64,000 nucleotides of DNA from Marinomonas maritima (GCF_024435075.2 NZ_JAMZEG020000002.1:945501-1009500), one strand, 5' to 3'. Positions 1 to 8,651 are shown, counted from the stretch's first letter. The notes: a model not told the origin generated them from the letters alone. A program made the numbers and translations.

Positions 1-260
1 ACCTTTATGAACAGCGGTTAATTTGGCGGGCTAATATTCAATACTTCCAATCTAAAGACAACATCCCTATGGCATTAAACTATCGAGCATTACTTGATTT
101 TAGCCAAGGAAAAGACAAAACCGCACAGTATCTAATTAAGCGCGCAGAAAGTGATGCACTAGAGAATGAAAAAAGTACTATTAAAAACACAGCCTCTTTC
201 TTTAAAATAATTAAAGAAGCGGAAAAACAAGAAGATTTAGACGAAGAAAAAAACAATTAA
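1..260 (+). CDS. C-terminal end of an unknown protein (partial)
   Basis: The frame is open from the first bases of the window (codons from position 3) to a TAA at 258-260, so this is the last roughly 85 residues of a gene that starts outside. An internal ATG at 69 is unlikely to be the real start because open, protein-like sequence continues upstream of it. The tail is helical and highly charged, ending in a Lys/Glu/Asp/Asn-rich stretch. I do not recognise the family; a helical repeat (TPR-like) end is possible but unproven. A hairpin terminator follows 20 bases after the stop. Confidence 0.6.
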   Translation, partial: LYEQRLIWRANIQYFQSKDNIPMALNYRALLDFSQGKDKTAQYLIKRAESDALENEKSTIKNTASFFKIIKEAEKQEDLDEEKNN

Positions 261-280
261 AAGAGAACATTTAAAAACAA

Positions 281-311
281 AAAAAAAGCCAAACTTAACG
301 TTTGGCTTTTT
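281..311. terminator. Bidirectional hairpin terminator
   Basis: Perfect 8-bp arms at 287-294 and 300-307 with a 5-base loop, preceded by a run of A and followed by a run of T. This can end transcription from both sides, which fits its place between the convergent partial gene on the plus strand and the small exported protein gene on the minus strand. Confidence 0.85.
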
Positions 312-330
312 TATCTACAGTAAACCAGCA

Positions 331-615
331 TTATTCAGCTGATTGTGCGTGCAACGTATCAAATTGACTTTGAAGCTCTGCATGCTTTGCATTGTATAGA
401 GATACTTTCTGGTCTGCTGTGTAAGCGCCGTTCAAGTTAACACTAGAATCTACTTCTGCACCCATATTTTCAAGAGTAGCAGTCAGTGCTTCTACACTGC
501 CTCTAGCACTTTGAATGCGATCATCAGCGCCATCACCAGTACCAGCAAATACACTGGTTGTCATAACAGAAGCAGCCAGTAGAACCAAAACAGTTTTATT
601 TAGAGTTTTCATCAT
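331..615 (-). CDS. Small exported protein, tandem paralogue 1
   Basis: This 94-residue protein starts with Met-Met-Lys, a hydrophobic stretch and a likely signal-peptidase site around Val-Phe-Ala (residues 22-24), so the mature form is about 70 residues and probably periplasmic or secreted. The mature part is polar and predicted helical, with no cysteine. It is clearly homologous to the next gene upstream: both share SVNLNGAYT, the QK..YxAKHAELQ segment and the LHAQSAE terminus. An AAGGA ribosome binding site lies just upstream, and either of two adjacent ATGs could be used. I do not recognise the family and assign no function. Confidence 0.75.
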   Translation of the reverse strand: MMKTLNKTVLVLLAASVMTTSVFAGTGDGADDRIQSARGSVEALTATLENMGAEVDSSVNLNGAYTADQKVSLYNAKHAELQSQFDTLHAQSAE

Positions 616-660
616 TCAATCCTTAATTTTAAATAGTTATAAGCTAATTAGTTAAATATA

Positions 661-933
661 TTATTCAGCTGATTGAGCGTGCAAAGCGTTAAATTGATTT
701 TGTAATTCAGCATGTTTAGCAGAATAAATCGCTTCTTTTTGGTCAAAAGTATAAGCACCATTTAAGTTAACGCTGGTATCTACTGAAGCACCCATATTCT
801 CAAGTGTTATACCTAACGCTTCTACGCCGCCTTTTGCGCTCTGAACACGTTCAGTTCCAGTTTCAGCAAAAGCAGCCGTCGTCATTACTGATGCAGTTAA
901 TAGAGTAAGAGCAGTTTTAGTGAGATTTTTCAT
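661..933 (-). CDS. Small exported protein, tandem paralogue 2
   Basis: I start this gene at the ATG at 933 (90 residues) rather than the longer open frame reaching 1110. The ATG is preceded by AAGGGG at good spacing and opens a signal peptide (MKNLTKTALTLL, then a cleavage site near AAFA) that aligns with the downstream paralogue, whereas the upstream extension looks like non-coding translation. The mature protein is about 67 residues, soluble and helical. The 45-base gap between the two copies suggests a tandem duplication transcribed as one unit, ending at the terminator at 281-311. Function unknown. Confidence 0.75.
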   Translation of the reverse strand: MKNLTKTALTLLTASVMTTAAFAETGTERVQSAKGGVEALGITLENMGASVDTSVNLNGAYTFDQKEAIYSAKHAELQNQFNALHAQSAE

Positions 934-1248
934 ACGTATCCCCTTTAGAGATTTAAGTTTTGATAAGTTGCGATGCTTAAAATTTAATAAGTCTGTTTCG
1001 CTTTGGTGAATACATAATAGCCTTATACTGAGAATAAAAAAGAGCCTATCCCTTGCTTTCACCTTCTTTCCAAATACGACTAAATAAACGTAAATTTGAA
1101 TAGATATCACCTAAAACAGGTAGAAAACTTAATAAATAAGGAAGAAATAGACAAAAACAGCGAGGCTAATGAAAAACACGTAATGAAATCGGTGGGGGGG
1201 CACGCAAAAATTTGCTAATCTACTCATTCTGTTTAGATATGAAGAATT
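934..1248. other. Intergenic region, divergent promoters expected
   Basis: This 315-base AT-rich stretch lies between the divergent small exported protein gene and the recombinase gene, so it should hold both promoters. A run of seven G at 1194-1200 stands out against the AT-rich background. I saw no convincing RNA gene, att-like repeat or conserved box here. Confidence 0.4.
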
Positions 1249-2496
1249 ATGACGCCCCTTGCTTTAATTGATAACTTAGAACATTTACCAAATCCGTTTA
1301 CTCAATTCGACGGGATTGCCACTCACCTTGCAAAAAACACGCTTCAGCTAAAAAAGCCCGAGTATCAACGCGACCTTCAGCTCGCGTTGTGTTTCATCTA
1401 CAGTTACAACGGCTCGCAGGCAACTTTTAACTCATATCGACGAGAAGTAGAACGGTTATTACTTTGGTCATGGAACATAGCGAATTGCCCTTCAACTCAG
1501 TTACGACGTGATCAAATCGAAGAATTTATACACTTCTGTGTCGCGCCACCAGAAAACTGGATTGGAACAAAAAATGTGGCTCGCTTTAAGTTACACATGG
1601 GGGAAAGAGTGGCGAATAAGGAGTGGCGACCTTTTGTTGCGCATGTCAGTAAATTAGAGTTTAAAAATGGCAGTACCCCTCAAACCAAACAACACTCTCT
1701 ATCACAAGCCGCGATTCGCGCCACTTTTTCAATACTGTCATCTTATTATGGATTTCTTCTGCAAGAAGACGCCGTGCAACAAAATCCTGTGGCGCTTATT
1801 CGACAAAAAAGTAAATTTGTAAAAAAAGAAATCACACGAAAACAAGTCAGACGGATCTCTAACTTGCAATGGGATTATGTCATTGAAACCGCTGAAATAC
1901 TGGCAGAAGAAGACCCCGTTCATCACGAGCGCACCTTGTTTATCATGAACGCTCTACTGGGTATGTATTTACGGATTTCAGAATTGGTTGCAGATGAACG
2001 ATCTGCTCCCGTCATGGGCGACTTCATTAAAGACGCGGATGGTCATTGGTGGTTTAAGGTTCTTTCAAAAGGCAATAAGGAGCGATTAATCGCTGTATCC
2101 GACGACATGCTAAATGCTTTGATTCGATATCGTCGGTTCCGCGATCTTCCAATGCTGCCCACCATTGCAGAAAACACCCCTCTTGTACCAAAAAACAGAG
2201 GACAAGGCGCTATGACCAGTTCAAGACAAATAAGAAACATTGTTCAACTCTGCTTTGATAACGCCCATCAACGCATGTGTGAAGATGGTATGAGCGCCGA
2301 TGCAGACGATTTACGTGTTGCGACGGTTCACTGGTTACGTCACACAGGAATATCGGAAGACGTAAAAACCCGTCCCAAAGAACATGTTCGAGAAGATGCG
2401 GGGCATTCCAGTATGGCAACAACGGATAAGTATATAGACACGGAATATCGAGAACGCCACGCTAGCGGACGAAAAAAGACACTGCGTCCACAATAA
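1249..2496 (+). CDS. Tyrosine recombinase / site-specific integrase
   Basis: The 415-residue protein carries the full catalytic set of the tyrosine recombinase (phage integrase) family: Arg242 in LRISEL, Lys274 in the beta-hairpin SKGNKER, His361 and Arg364 in HWLRH, His386 in AGHSSM, and nucleophile Tyr395 in TTDKYI. The N-terminal half (about 1-200) is the SAM-like core-binding region. The enzyme would cut and rejoin DNA through a 3'-phosphotyrosine. No tRNA gene, excisionase, att repeat or cargo is visible beside it, so it is either a remnant of an island or a host recombinase with a fixed job. The ribosome binding site is weak. It converges on moaE with 34 bases between. Confidence 0.85.
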   Translation: MTPLALIDNLEHLPNPFTQFDGIATHLAKNTLQLKKPEYQRDLQLALCFIYSYNGSQATFNSYRREVERLLLWSWNIANCPSTQLRRDQIEEFIHFCVAPPENWIGTKNVARFKLHMGERVANKEWRPFVAHVSKLEFKNGSTPQTKQHSLSQAAIRATFSILSSYYGFLLQEDAVQQNPVALIRQKSKFVKKEITRKQVRRISNLQWDYVIETAEILAEEDPVHHERTLFIMNALLGMYLRISELVADERSAPVMGDFIKDADGHWWFKVLSKGNKERLIAVSDDMLNALIRYRRFRDLPMLPTIAENTPLVPKNRGQGAMTSSRQIRNIVQLCFDNAHQRMCEDGMSADADDLRVATVHWLRHTGISEDVKTRPKEHVREDAGHSSMATTDKYIDTEYRERHASGRKKTLRPQ

Positions 2497-2530
2497 TTAA
2501 CGACTCGTGAAGGTAATGAGATAGACAAGG

Positions 2531-2980
2531 TTATTTTGACCAGCGTTCTAGACTCTTTTCATCATCAACCTTGGCGTTTACCCAATGGCTCTCTGAACCT
2601 TGAGTTTCCTTTTTCCAAAATGCTGCACGGCTTTTTAAATAATCCATAATAAAGTCGCAAGCTTGAAATGCTTCAGCTCGATGTGCAGCACTTACTCCTA
2701 CAAAAACAATCTGATCGTCAACCGCCAAACACCCTACACGGTGAACGACGCAAACATCTAATAACGACCAGCGCGCATTAGCCTCATCCACAATGACTTG
2801 TAAATTACGCTCCGTCATACCAGGGTAATGTTCAAGTTCAAAGCGGCAATTTTCTTTTGGCAAGTTCGAAAAATGTCGTACTAACCCAACAAACATTGCA
2901 ACGGCACCCGTTTGATTTGCTTTGAGCAAACCTCTATATAAGTCATCAACCTGAAAGTCTTCGTGCTGCACCTTTATCAT
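2531..2980 (-). CDS. moaE: MoaE, molybdopterin synthase catalytic subunit
   Basis: This 149-residue protein matches MoaE, the large subunit of molybdopterin synthase, which adds two sulfurs to cyclic pyranopterin monophosphate using the thiocarboxylated tail of MoaD. Family landmarks are the early GAVAMFVGLVR segment, the region around VCVVHRVGCLAVDDQIVFVG, and the C-terminal SRAAFWKKE with the conserved lysines of the active site. It is the last gene of moaC-moaD-moaE and directly abuts moaD with no gap, so translation is probably coupled. Moco synthesis genes moaA and moaB are not in the window. Confidence 0.95.
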   Translation of the reverse strand: MIKVQHEDFQVDDLYRGLLKANQTGAVAMFVGLVRHFSNLPKENCRFELEHYPGMTERNLQVIVDEANARWSLLDVCVVHRVGCLAVDDQIVFVGVSAAHRAEAFQACDFIMDYLKSRAAFWKKETQGSESHWVNAKVDDEKSLERWSK

Positions 2981-3235
2981 TCAGCCTCCCGTTACCGGTG
3001 GAAAGAAAGCCACTTCCGTCACCGTATTTGTCACCATATCGGCGTCACGCGCAAATTCAAAATCAACAGATGACTGTATGCCAATGTCGAGTAGCGCTTT
3101 TCCGTTTTCTAATTCTCCCGCTAACTGCTGCTTTAACTCACCAATACTTAAGGGCAAGTTAAGTTCCACCTGATAGGACGCTACGCCAATAACTTCTTTC
3201 AGTGACGCAAAAAAAACCACGTTAACTTTAGGCAT
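2981..3235 (-). CDS. moaD: MoaD, molybdopterin synthase sulfur carrier subunit
   Basis: I take the ATG at 3235, giving 84 residues that begin MPKVNVVFFASLKE, the normal MoaD start; the 18 residues upstream in the same frame overlap moaC and look spurious. The ubiquitin-like fold ends in the diagnostic Gly-Gly (PPVTGG), the site that is adenylated and then converted to a thiocarboxylate for delivery of sulfur to MoaE. The start overlaps the end of moaC by 8 bases, which points to coupled translation. Confidence 0.93.
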   Translation of the reverse strand: MPKVNVVFFASLKEVIGVASYQVELNLPLSIGELKQQLAGELENGKALLDIGIQSSVDFEFARDADMVTNTVTEVAFFPPVTGG

Positions 3236-3710
3236 TCTCTTTACTCCAATCACCACTTTTGCCACCCTTCTTTTCAAGCAATGACACATGCTGAATCACA
3301 ATGCCTTTGTCAACCGCTTTACACATATCATAAAGTGTTAGTGCCGCAATACTCGCGCCCGTTAATGCCTCCATCTCTACACCAGTTTTACCGGCCAAAG
3401 AACAAGTACATAACACTTCGATTTCACAGTCGCTAATGGTGTTAATGTCGACACTAACCTTGGTTAACATCAGCGGGTGACATAAAGGGATCAAGTCAGA
3501 CGTTTTTTTTGCCGCTTGAATGCCTGCAATACGAGCCGTAGCAAGAACGTCTCCTTTAGGTAACCCACCTTCCACTATCTTAACCAAAGTCGATGCTTGC
3601 ATTAACAGCACAGCTCGTGCAGTGGCTGTTCGTTTAGTCATTTCTTTATCAGAGACATCCACCATATGCGCATGACCCTGATGGTCTAGATGGGTAAGTT
3701 TATCATTCAT
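3228..3710 (-). CDS. moaC: MoaC, cyclic pyranopterin monophosphate synthase
   Basis: The 160-residue protein has the MoaC signatures: KKTSDLIPLCHPL in the middle, and GKTGVEMEALTGASIAALTLYDMCKA towards the C-terminus containing conserved acidic and lysine residues of the active site. MoaC converts the MoaA product, 3',8-cyclo-GTP, to cyclic pyranopterin monophosphate in molybdenum cofactor synthesis. It is the first gene of moaC-moaD-moaE, with its promoter presumably in the 150 bases shared divergently with the EAL gene. Length agrees with the family. Confidence 0.95.
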   Translation of the reverse strand: MNDKLTHLDHQGHAHMVDVSDKEMTKRTATARAVLLMQASTLVKIVEGGLPKGDVLATARIAGIQAAKKTSDLIPLCHPLMLTKVSVDINTISDCEIEVLCTCSLAGKTGVEMEALTGASIAALTLYDMCKAVDKGIVIQHVSLLEKKGGKSGDWSKENA

Positions 3711-3860
3711 ATAATTTCCAATTATTGTACATATATTACAAATGTCGCCTATATTTTAAGAAAGCCCACACGATTGCAAGCGAAGTCGTTTTAATAACAA
3801 TAAAAATTAAGTCTCTTAATGTGGTAATTGTAATTGCATCATCAATAAGGACAATCAGGA

Positions 3861-6368
3861 ATGGTGTTTCGATGTGTTTTTCTTTTTTTTCTGATCACCT
3901 CACTACCATGGTCACAATATGCTTTTTCTGTAAAACCGACAAAAGTCACACTTGGTGAGCTTCCAACCTTAAAAGAAACATCGCTCAGCTCACCACAGGA
4001 CATACTATTAAGCGATCGATTCGAAGAAAATATATATGGCGAATCCCAAAGCTTTTCAGATTACGCTTATTGGCATAAATTAGTCTTTCCAAAAACGACT
4101 AAACAACAAAAAAATGAAAACTTCGTTCTTGGGTTAAATTATTATGTTATTGAGAACCTTGATTTCTATCTCTTTCATGGAAATCAGCTACAGAAGCATT
4201 GGACTAGAGGTGCCTTACAAGATTGGCAGGGCGATACCGAACACTATAGTGGAATCTGGATTCCTATCACCTTATCCAGCGAGAAAAGTACAACGTTGTT
4301 AATCCGTAAACAAGGCAATAGCCCCCTTCTCACGCCATTCAAACTATTTAGTACACAAGAAGCGACAACGCAAAAAGAAAACAAACTGCTTTTTTGGGTT
4401 TTTATCATTAGCAGTTTGCTCATCTTACTCGCTCATAACATATTTGTTTTTATCTTACTAAGACAACCCGGATTTGTTTACTACCTTGGGCTAAATGTCA
4501 TCATCCTTATTGCCCTGTCTGTTATAACGGGCTTTAGCCGTTGGATTTTTTCTGAAGAGACAAGCCAGTGGTTGATCCAAAATTTATTTACGGTGTTTGG
4601 CATAGGCACGTGGATACTCTATCGATTCAGTGTACAGTTTCTTAAAGAGGTACAAATCCCCTCAGCACATTCGTTTATTCGCAAATACGGTGATGCTGTC
4701 TTTATTATTTTCTTATTATTAATTCATGCTGTCTCTGTAAAAACCTCGGCGTCTCTTTTCGCAGCGATAGAAGCTTTTCTTTTAATAACCTGTACCTACT
4801 GGGGAGTAAAAGCTTATATAAAAGGCTTCATAGCCGTTCGATTTTATTTATTTTCTTGGCTGATTTTAATGAGTGGTAGCATCCTCAATACCATGATTTT
4901 CTGGAAAATTTTGCCACTTAATATGCTCACAGAAGCTATTTTCCCAATATCCTGCTTACTGCAACTGCTCGGCTTTTCTTTTGCCTTTGCGGATAAAGCC
5001 AATCATATCGAGCAAAAACGACAGCTTCAAGCAATCACAGACGTTTCAACAGGCCTACCAAATCGCACCTATTATTTTGACACTTTGCCATTGCAGCTCA
5101 ATGAAATGAATAAAAATCAGCCCCAACTTGCCTTAATCATGATAGAGATAACCAGTCACCTAAAGCTAAGCCAAGCATTTGGCCCTGCCAAAGCAGACTC
5201 GGCTTTATGTGAAGTCATTCTACGTACTCATCAAAAAATCATCGAAATGGATGGCATATTATCGCTACCATTACCAAATAAAAGCACTAAAAAACTAATA
5301 CGTTTAACCTATAAAAATATTGTTTTGTTAAGCACAACGCCTGAGGAGATCAAAGAACAAGTCCAACAAATTCAGCAAATCCTAGACCATCCAACCATCG
5401 TCGATAAGGTGCTTTTTCAACATCAATACAAGATCGGCAGCGCCCTTTATCCATCTCAAGGGTCTAACTTAGACAAACTTTACCAAAACGCTCTCATCGC
5501 CAGTAACTCGGTGACTTATTCATCTGGAAACTGGGCACCATTTACTCACAAACTTAAAAGTAATCACGCCCATCAACTTCGCTTGATCACTTTACTTACC
5601 GATGATATTAGAAAAGAGAAGCTCTATTTTGATATTCAGCCACAAGTTAACCTAGCGGATAACCGTATTGTCGGCGGTGAAGTACTGATTCGTTGGAACA
5701 ATGAACATTTAGGACAAGTATCTCCTGCTGAATTTATCCCTCTAGCAGAGCATACTGGTTTGATTTATAAGCTTACCGATATGCTACTTGAAAAAGTGTT
5801 TCAATGGGCATCATCAAACCCAATCGCACTTTTAGCACAACGCCTATCGATTAATATTTCAGCCCTTGACCTTCTTCAAGAAAATTTTGCAGAACGAGTA
5901 AACACCTTGCTTCTACAGTACCGATTATCGGCTGAAAAATTCACCATAGAAATTACTGAAACCAGCATTTTTCAAAACAGTGAGATTGTGAGTCACAACG
6001 TTAAAAAGCTTCATGACGCTGGATTTGAACTGTCTATCGATGACTTTGGTGTGGGTTATAGTTCAATGCAAAATCTTGTTGCACTAGAAATTAACGAACT
6101 AAAAATAGATCAATTTTTTGTAATGAATTTAATGACCGACACCCAAAGCCAAACGTTATGCCGAAGTATGATCAATTTGAGCAAAGATCTAAACATCATT
6201 AGTGTCGCAGAAGGCATTGAATCAGAAGGCATTTTGAACATGCTACGCCAGTGGCATTGCCAAGTTGGTCAGGGTTTTCACCTTTATCGCCCAATGTCGA
6301 CGCTTCAATACCTCACTCTTTTAGAAGAAAAGGATCAACCTTTGTCACCATCAATAAATCGTGCATAA
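3861..6368 (+). CDS. Membrane EAL-domain protein with 7TM sensor and degenerate GGDEF
   Basis: The 835-residue protein starts with a signal peptide, followed by a periplasmic region resembling the 7TMR-DISM extracellular sensor (about 30-170), then about seven membrane helices (about 175-385). Next is a GGDEF-like domain (about 390-570) that keeps the DVSTGLPNR entry but lacks a recognisable GGDEF loop, so it should not make c-di-GMP. The C-terminal EAL domain (about 585-820) looks intact: EVLIRW at about 607, SINISALD, EITET, DDFGVGYSS at about 727, ELKID, VAEGIES and QGFHLYRP. It is therefore probably a c-di-GMP phosphodiesterase controlled by a periplasmic ligand. AAGG lies 10 bases before the ATG. 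Confidence 0.85.
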   Translation: MVFRCVFLFFLITSLPWSQYAFSVKPTKVTLGELPTLKETSLSSPQDILLSDRFEENIYGESQSFSDYAYWHKLVFPKTTKQQKNENFVLGLNYYVIENLDFYLFHGNQLQKHWTRGALQDWQGDTEHYSGIWIPITLSSEKSTTLLIRKQGNSPLLTPFKLFSTQEATTQKENKLLFWVFIISSLLILLAHNIFVFILLRQPGFVYYLGLNVIILIALSVITGFSRWIFSEETSQWLIQNLFTVFGIGTWILYRFSVQFLKEVQIPSAHSFIRKYGDAVFIIFLLLIHAVSVKTSASLFAAIEAFLLITCTYWGVKAYIKGFIAVRFYLFSWLILMSGSILNTMIFWKILPLNMLTEAIFPISCLLQLLGFSFAFADKANHIEQKRQLQAITDVSTGLPNRTYYFDTLPLQLNEMNKNQPQLALIMIEITSHLKLSQAFGPAKADSALCEVILRTHQKIIEMDGILSLPLPNKSTKKLIRLTYKNIVLLSTTPEEIKEQVQQIQQILDHPTIVDKVLFQHQYKIGSALYPSQGSNLDKLYQNALIASNSVTYSSGNWAPFTHKLKSNHAHQLRLITLLTDDIRKEKLYFDIQPQVNLADNRIVGGEVLIRWNNEHLGQVSPAEFIPLAEHTGLIYKLTDMLLEKVFQWASSNPIALLAQRLSINISALDLLQENFAERVNTLLLQYRLSAEKFTIEITETSIFQNSEIVSHNVKKLHDAGFELSIDDFGVGYSSMQNLVALEINELKIDQFFVMNLMTDTQSQTLCRSMINLSKDLNIISVAEGIESEGILNMLRQWHCQVGQGFHLYRPMSTLQYLTLLEEKDQPLSPSINRA

Positions 6369-6399
6369 TGCAGTAAGTCATTCATTCATCTTGTAAAAC

Positions 6400-7731
6400 A
6401 TGGTTAAGATCTATCATCACATGAGCCTAATAGACGATTATCAGTTGCTGGAAATTCCAACCAATGCCAGCGAGCAGGAAGCAAAAACCGCATTTAGGCG
6501 TTTAGCAAGACGTTATCATCCAGATAAAAACCCCGATACAGACACCACAGAACTCTTCCAGAGTCTTCAGGCTGCTTACGAAAACGTTATCAATGCGATA
6601 CGCCAAGGTGCGCAAGTAAACGATTGGAAACCCTTTAGTTTCACAAAAGAAAATACACAAAGTACTAAAGCAAACAATCGCTATACACATTCCTCAACGG
6701 CCACAGATAAAGAACAAGAAGCCTTTGTAAAGGAACGACAGCGCGCATACGAAGAAATGAAACGTAATAATGCCCATCAGGAAAAAACACGTAACGATGC
6801 CATCAAAGCAGCTCGAAATACTCTTAACGAAAAACGTGTCAAAGCCCTTTATGAAGAAGCGTATAAAGCCTCAAAAAACTTTACGTCTCAAGGCTATCAC
6901 TACACCGACACCCCAAATGAAGGCCAGCCTGATATTCCACCTTATCAGTCCTTTGTTGACGATGATGAAGAATACACACAAAGACACTACGAGAAGCCCT
7001 ACGAACAAGAGCCGATTAGCCAACCAATCCGTCTTGATGCTGCGAAAGCGGCCTTTCGTGCAGCCACTTATATCGCTTTCTTTGCGGCCGGTATTTACAG
7101 CACGCTTTATTGGCAATCATTCCAACAAGAGCCTGTCGTGAACACGCAGAAAAGTGACTATATCAGCGGTTTATACCCACAGTTTCGAAGTGGCCTTAGC
7201 TACACATTAGCCAAGACAACGCTCTACGCAGAACCCGACTTATCAAGTGCCATTTTACAAAGCATCCCAATTAAATCCGACCTACAAAGTATTAAAGTGC
7301 AAGGTGATTGGCTAACGGTTCGATATCAAGGAAAAAACGGTTGGGTGCAAGCAAAGAACGTTGGCTATGGCGGTGCGCAAGAAGCCGTACAAACAGGCTG
7401 TTTTGGTCAACCAGGAGCAGCACCTCGGCACGGTGAACTGATTGGTCAAGCCGACGGAAATAGTCGACTTAGAATTCTAAACCAACTGGCAGAACACAGC
7501 ATGATCACCTTTGAATCCTATGATGGACAAGCACCCTTCTCTATATATTTATATGCAAAGCAAGCCTACGCCGCTAACTTCATCCCCAGAGGGCGCTATC
7601 GGTTGGTGTTAGAGACTGGATCCCTGTATCATCACGCCTGTAATAAATTCCTCTTTAATGACACAACAAAAGTCATCTTAGACAACGTCGATTTTGCCAG
7701 CACCGAACAATCACTCGCGCTGAAGCCATAA
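6400..7731 (+). CDS. J-domain membrane protein with C-terminal SH3 domain
   Basis: The N-terminus (about 13-68) is a J-domain with the Hsp70-activating HPD at residues 40-42. It is followed by a charged, probably coiled-coil linker (about 100-160), a Pro/Tyr/Asp/Glu-rich stretch, one membrane helix (about 219-238) and a bacterial SH3 domain (about 264-323) with the expected DWLTVRY and GWVQAKNV strands. The last 120 residues are unassigned. The layout predicts a cytoplasmic J-domain and a periplasmic SH3 that could bind cell wall. There are no DnaJ zinc or substrate domains. The start could also be the ATG at 6421; neither has a strong ribosome binding site. Two Hsp70-like genes lie at 13.8-18.3 kb. 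Confidence 0.8.
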   Translation: MVKIYHHMSLIDDYQLLEIPTNASEQEAKTAFRRLARRYHPDKNPDTDTTELFQSLQAAYENVINAIRQGAQVNDWKPFSFTKENTQSTKANNRYTHSSTATDKEQEAFVKERQRAYEEMKRNNAHQEKTRNDAIKAARNTLNEKRVKALYEEAYKASKNFTSQGYHYTDTPNEGQPDIPPYQSFVDDDEEYTQRHYEKPYEQEPISQPIRLDAAKAAFRAATYIAFFAAGIYSTLYWQSFQQEPVVNTQKSDYISGLYPQFRSGLSYTLAKTTLYAEPDLSSAILQSIPIKSDLQSIKVQGDWLTVRYQGKNGWVQAKNVGYGGAQEAVQTGCFGQPGAAPRHGELIGQADGNSRLRILNQLAEHSMITFESYDGQAPFSIYLYAKQAYAANFIPRGRYRLVLETGSLYHHACNKFLFNDTTKVILDNVDFASTEQSLALKP

Positions 7732-7783
7732 TCACACTATTTATGATACTAAAAGACAATCAACCCTGAGTATTCCACGAGCC

Positions 7784-8566
7784 ATGCTAAGTAACATCCG
7801 AATTGTATTAATCAACACTTTCCACCCCGGTAACGTCGGCGCAATTGCCCGAGCAATGAAGAACATGGGATTAACAAATCTCTATCTGGTTGACCCAAAT
7901 GACTACCCTTCAGAGGAGGCTACCAGTCGAGCCGCTGGCGCGATAGATCTTCTCGAAAACGCCACGATAGTACCAACACTAGAACAAGCCATTGCTGATT
8001 GCAGCCTTGTTATCGGCACCAGCGCTCGTCACCGTACTTTCCAGTTGCCTATTATGAACGCCCGTGAATGTGCGCAAAGTGTTATTCCCGAAGCCGCTGA
8101 CCACAATGTAGCAATTGTTTTTGGACGTGAAACAACAGGGCTTTTGAACGAAGAAATTGCTCAATGCCATCGCCAAGTCTACATTGATGCCAATGACGAA
8201 TACCCTGTGTTAAATATTTCGCAAGCAGTACAAATTGTGGCGTATGAGATTTGGATGGCAAACCAAAACAAAGAATTTAATCAAAAAGACACACCAGAAT
8301 ACCCACGCAAGAAAGACATGGACCTTTTCTACGAACATTTAGAAGAAACCCTATACGGTATTAACTTCATTGTTCGCAGCCATCCGGGCAAAGTATTAGA
8401 TAAGCTGCACCGTTTCTTCAACCGCTCTCGTCCTGAAAAACAAGAGCTTGGAATACTTCGTGGCGTTCTCGCTGCAGTACAGCGAGAAGCAGGACTAACA
8501 GAAGCCAACAATCATCCAGAGAAAAAAGCTAAAGATGCGCTAAAAGACAGTCTTAAGAAAGAGTAA
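7784..8566 (+). CDS. trmJ: TrmJ, tRNA (cytidine/uridine-32) 2'-O-methyltransferase
   Basis: The 260-residue protein is a SPOUT-fold (SpoU/TrmH family) methyltransferase. It shows the N-terminal motif HPGNVGAIARAMKNMG with the conserved asparagine and arginine, the middle motif VFGRETTGL and the C-terminal LNISQAVQIVAYE that form the knotted AdoMet site. The family member that begins SNIRIVLINTFHPGNVG is TrmJ, which 2'-O-methylates position 32 of several tRNAs. The C-terminal roughly 90 residues form the helical extension of TrmJ. In some relatives trmJ precedes iscR; here it is followed by a terminator and efpL instead. Confidence 0.93.
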   Translation: MLSNIRIVLINTFHPGNVGAIARAMKNMGLTNLYLVDPNDYPSEEATSRAAGAIDLLENATIVPTLEQAIADCSLVIGTSARHRTFQLPIMNARECAQSVIPEAADHNVAIVFGRETTGLLNEEIAQCHRQVYIDANDEYPVLNISQAVQIVAYEIWMANQNKEFNQKDTPEYPRKKDMDLFYEHLEETLYGINFIVRSHPGKVLDKLHRFFNRSRPEKQELGILRGVLAAVQREAGLTEANNHPEKKAKDALKDSLKKE

Positions 8567-8592
8567 GTAATTATTCCCTAGAGCTAACATTA

Positions 8593-8618
8593 AAAACGCA
8601 GCCGATTGGCTGCGTTTT
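8593..8618. terminator. Bidirectional terminator between trmJ and efpL
   Basis: Arms at 8593-8603 and 8608-8618 pair perfectly around a 4-base loop; the core is GC-rich and flanked by A on the left and T on the right. It serves the convergent trmJ (plus) and efpL (minus) genes. Confidence 0.92.
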
Positions 8619-8651
8619 TTATACGTTAAGAGAACACTCAATAGAAAAGCT

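Noticed and set aside
934..1110. N-terminal extension of the second small exported protein
   Set aside because: The ATG at 933 has a clear AAGGGG and a signal peptide aligned with its paralogue, whereas the 59-residue extension would place the signal peptide internally.
1194..1200. Run of seven G upstream of the recombinase as a phase-variable tract
   Set aside because: It is short, about 50 bases upstream of the start codon and outside any reading frame, so a switching role is not supported.
3725..3958. 77-codon plus-strand frame upstream of the EAL gene
   Set aside because: It overlaps the start and signal peptide of the EAL-domain gene in another frame, has no supporting ribosome binding site and resembles no protein.
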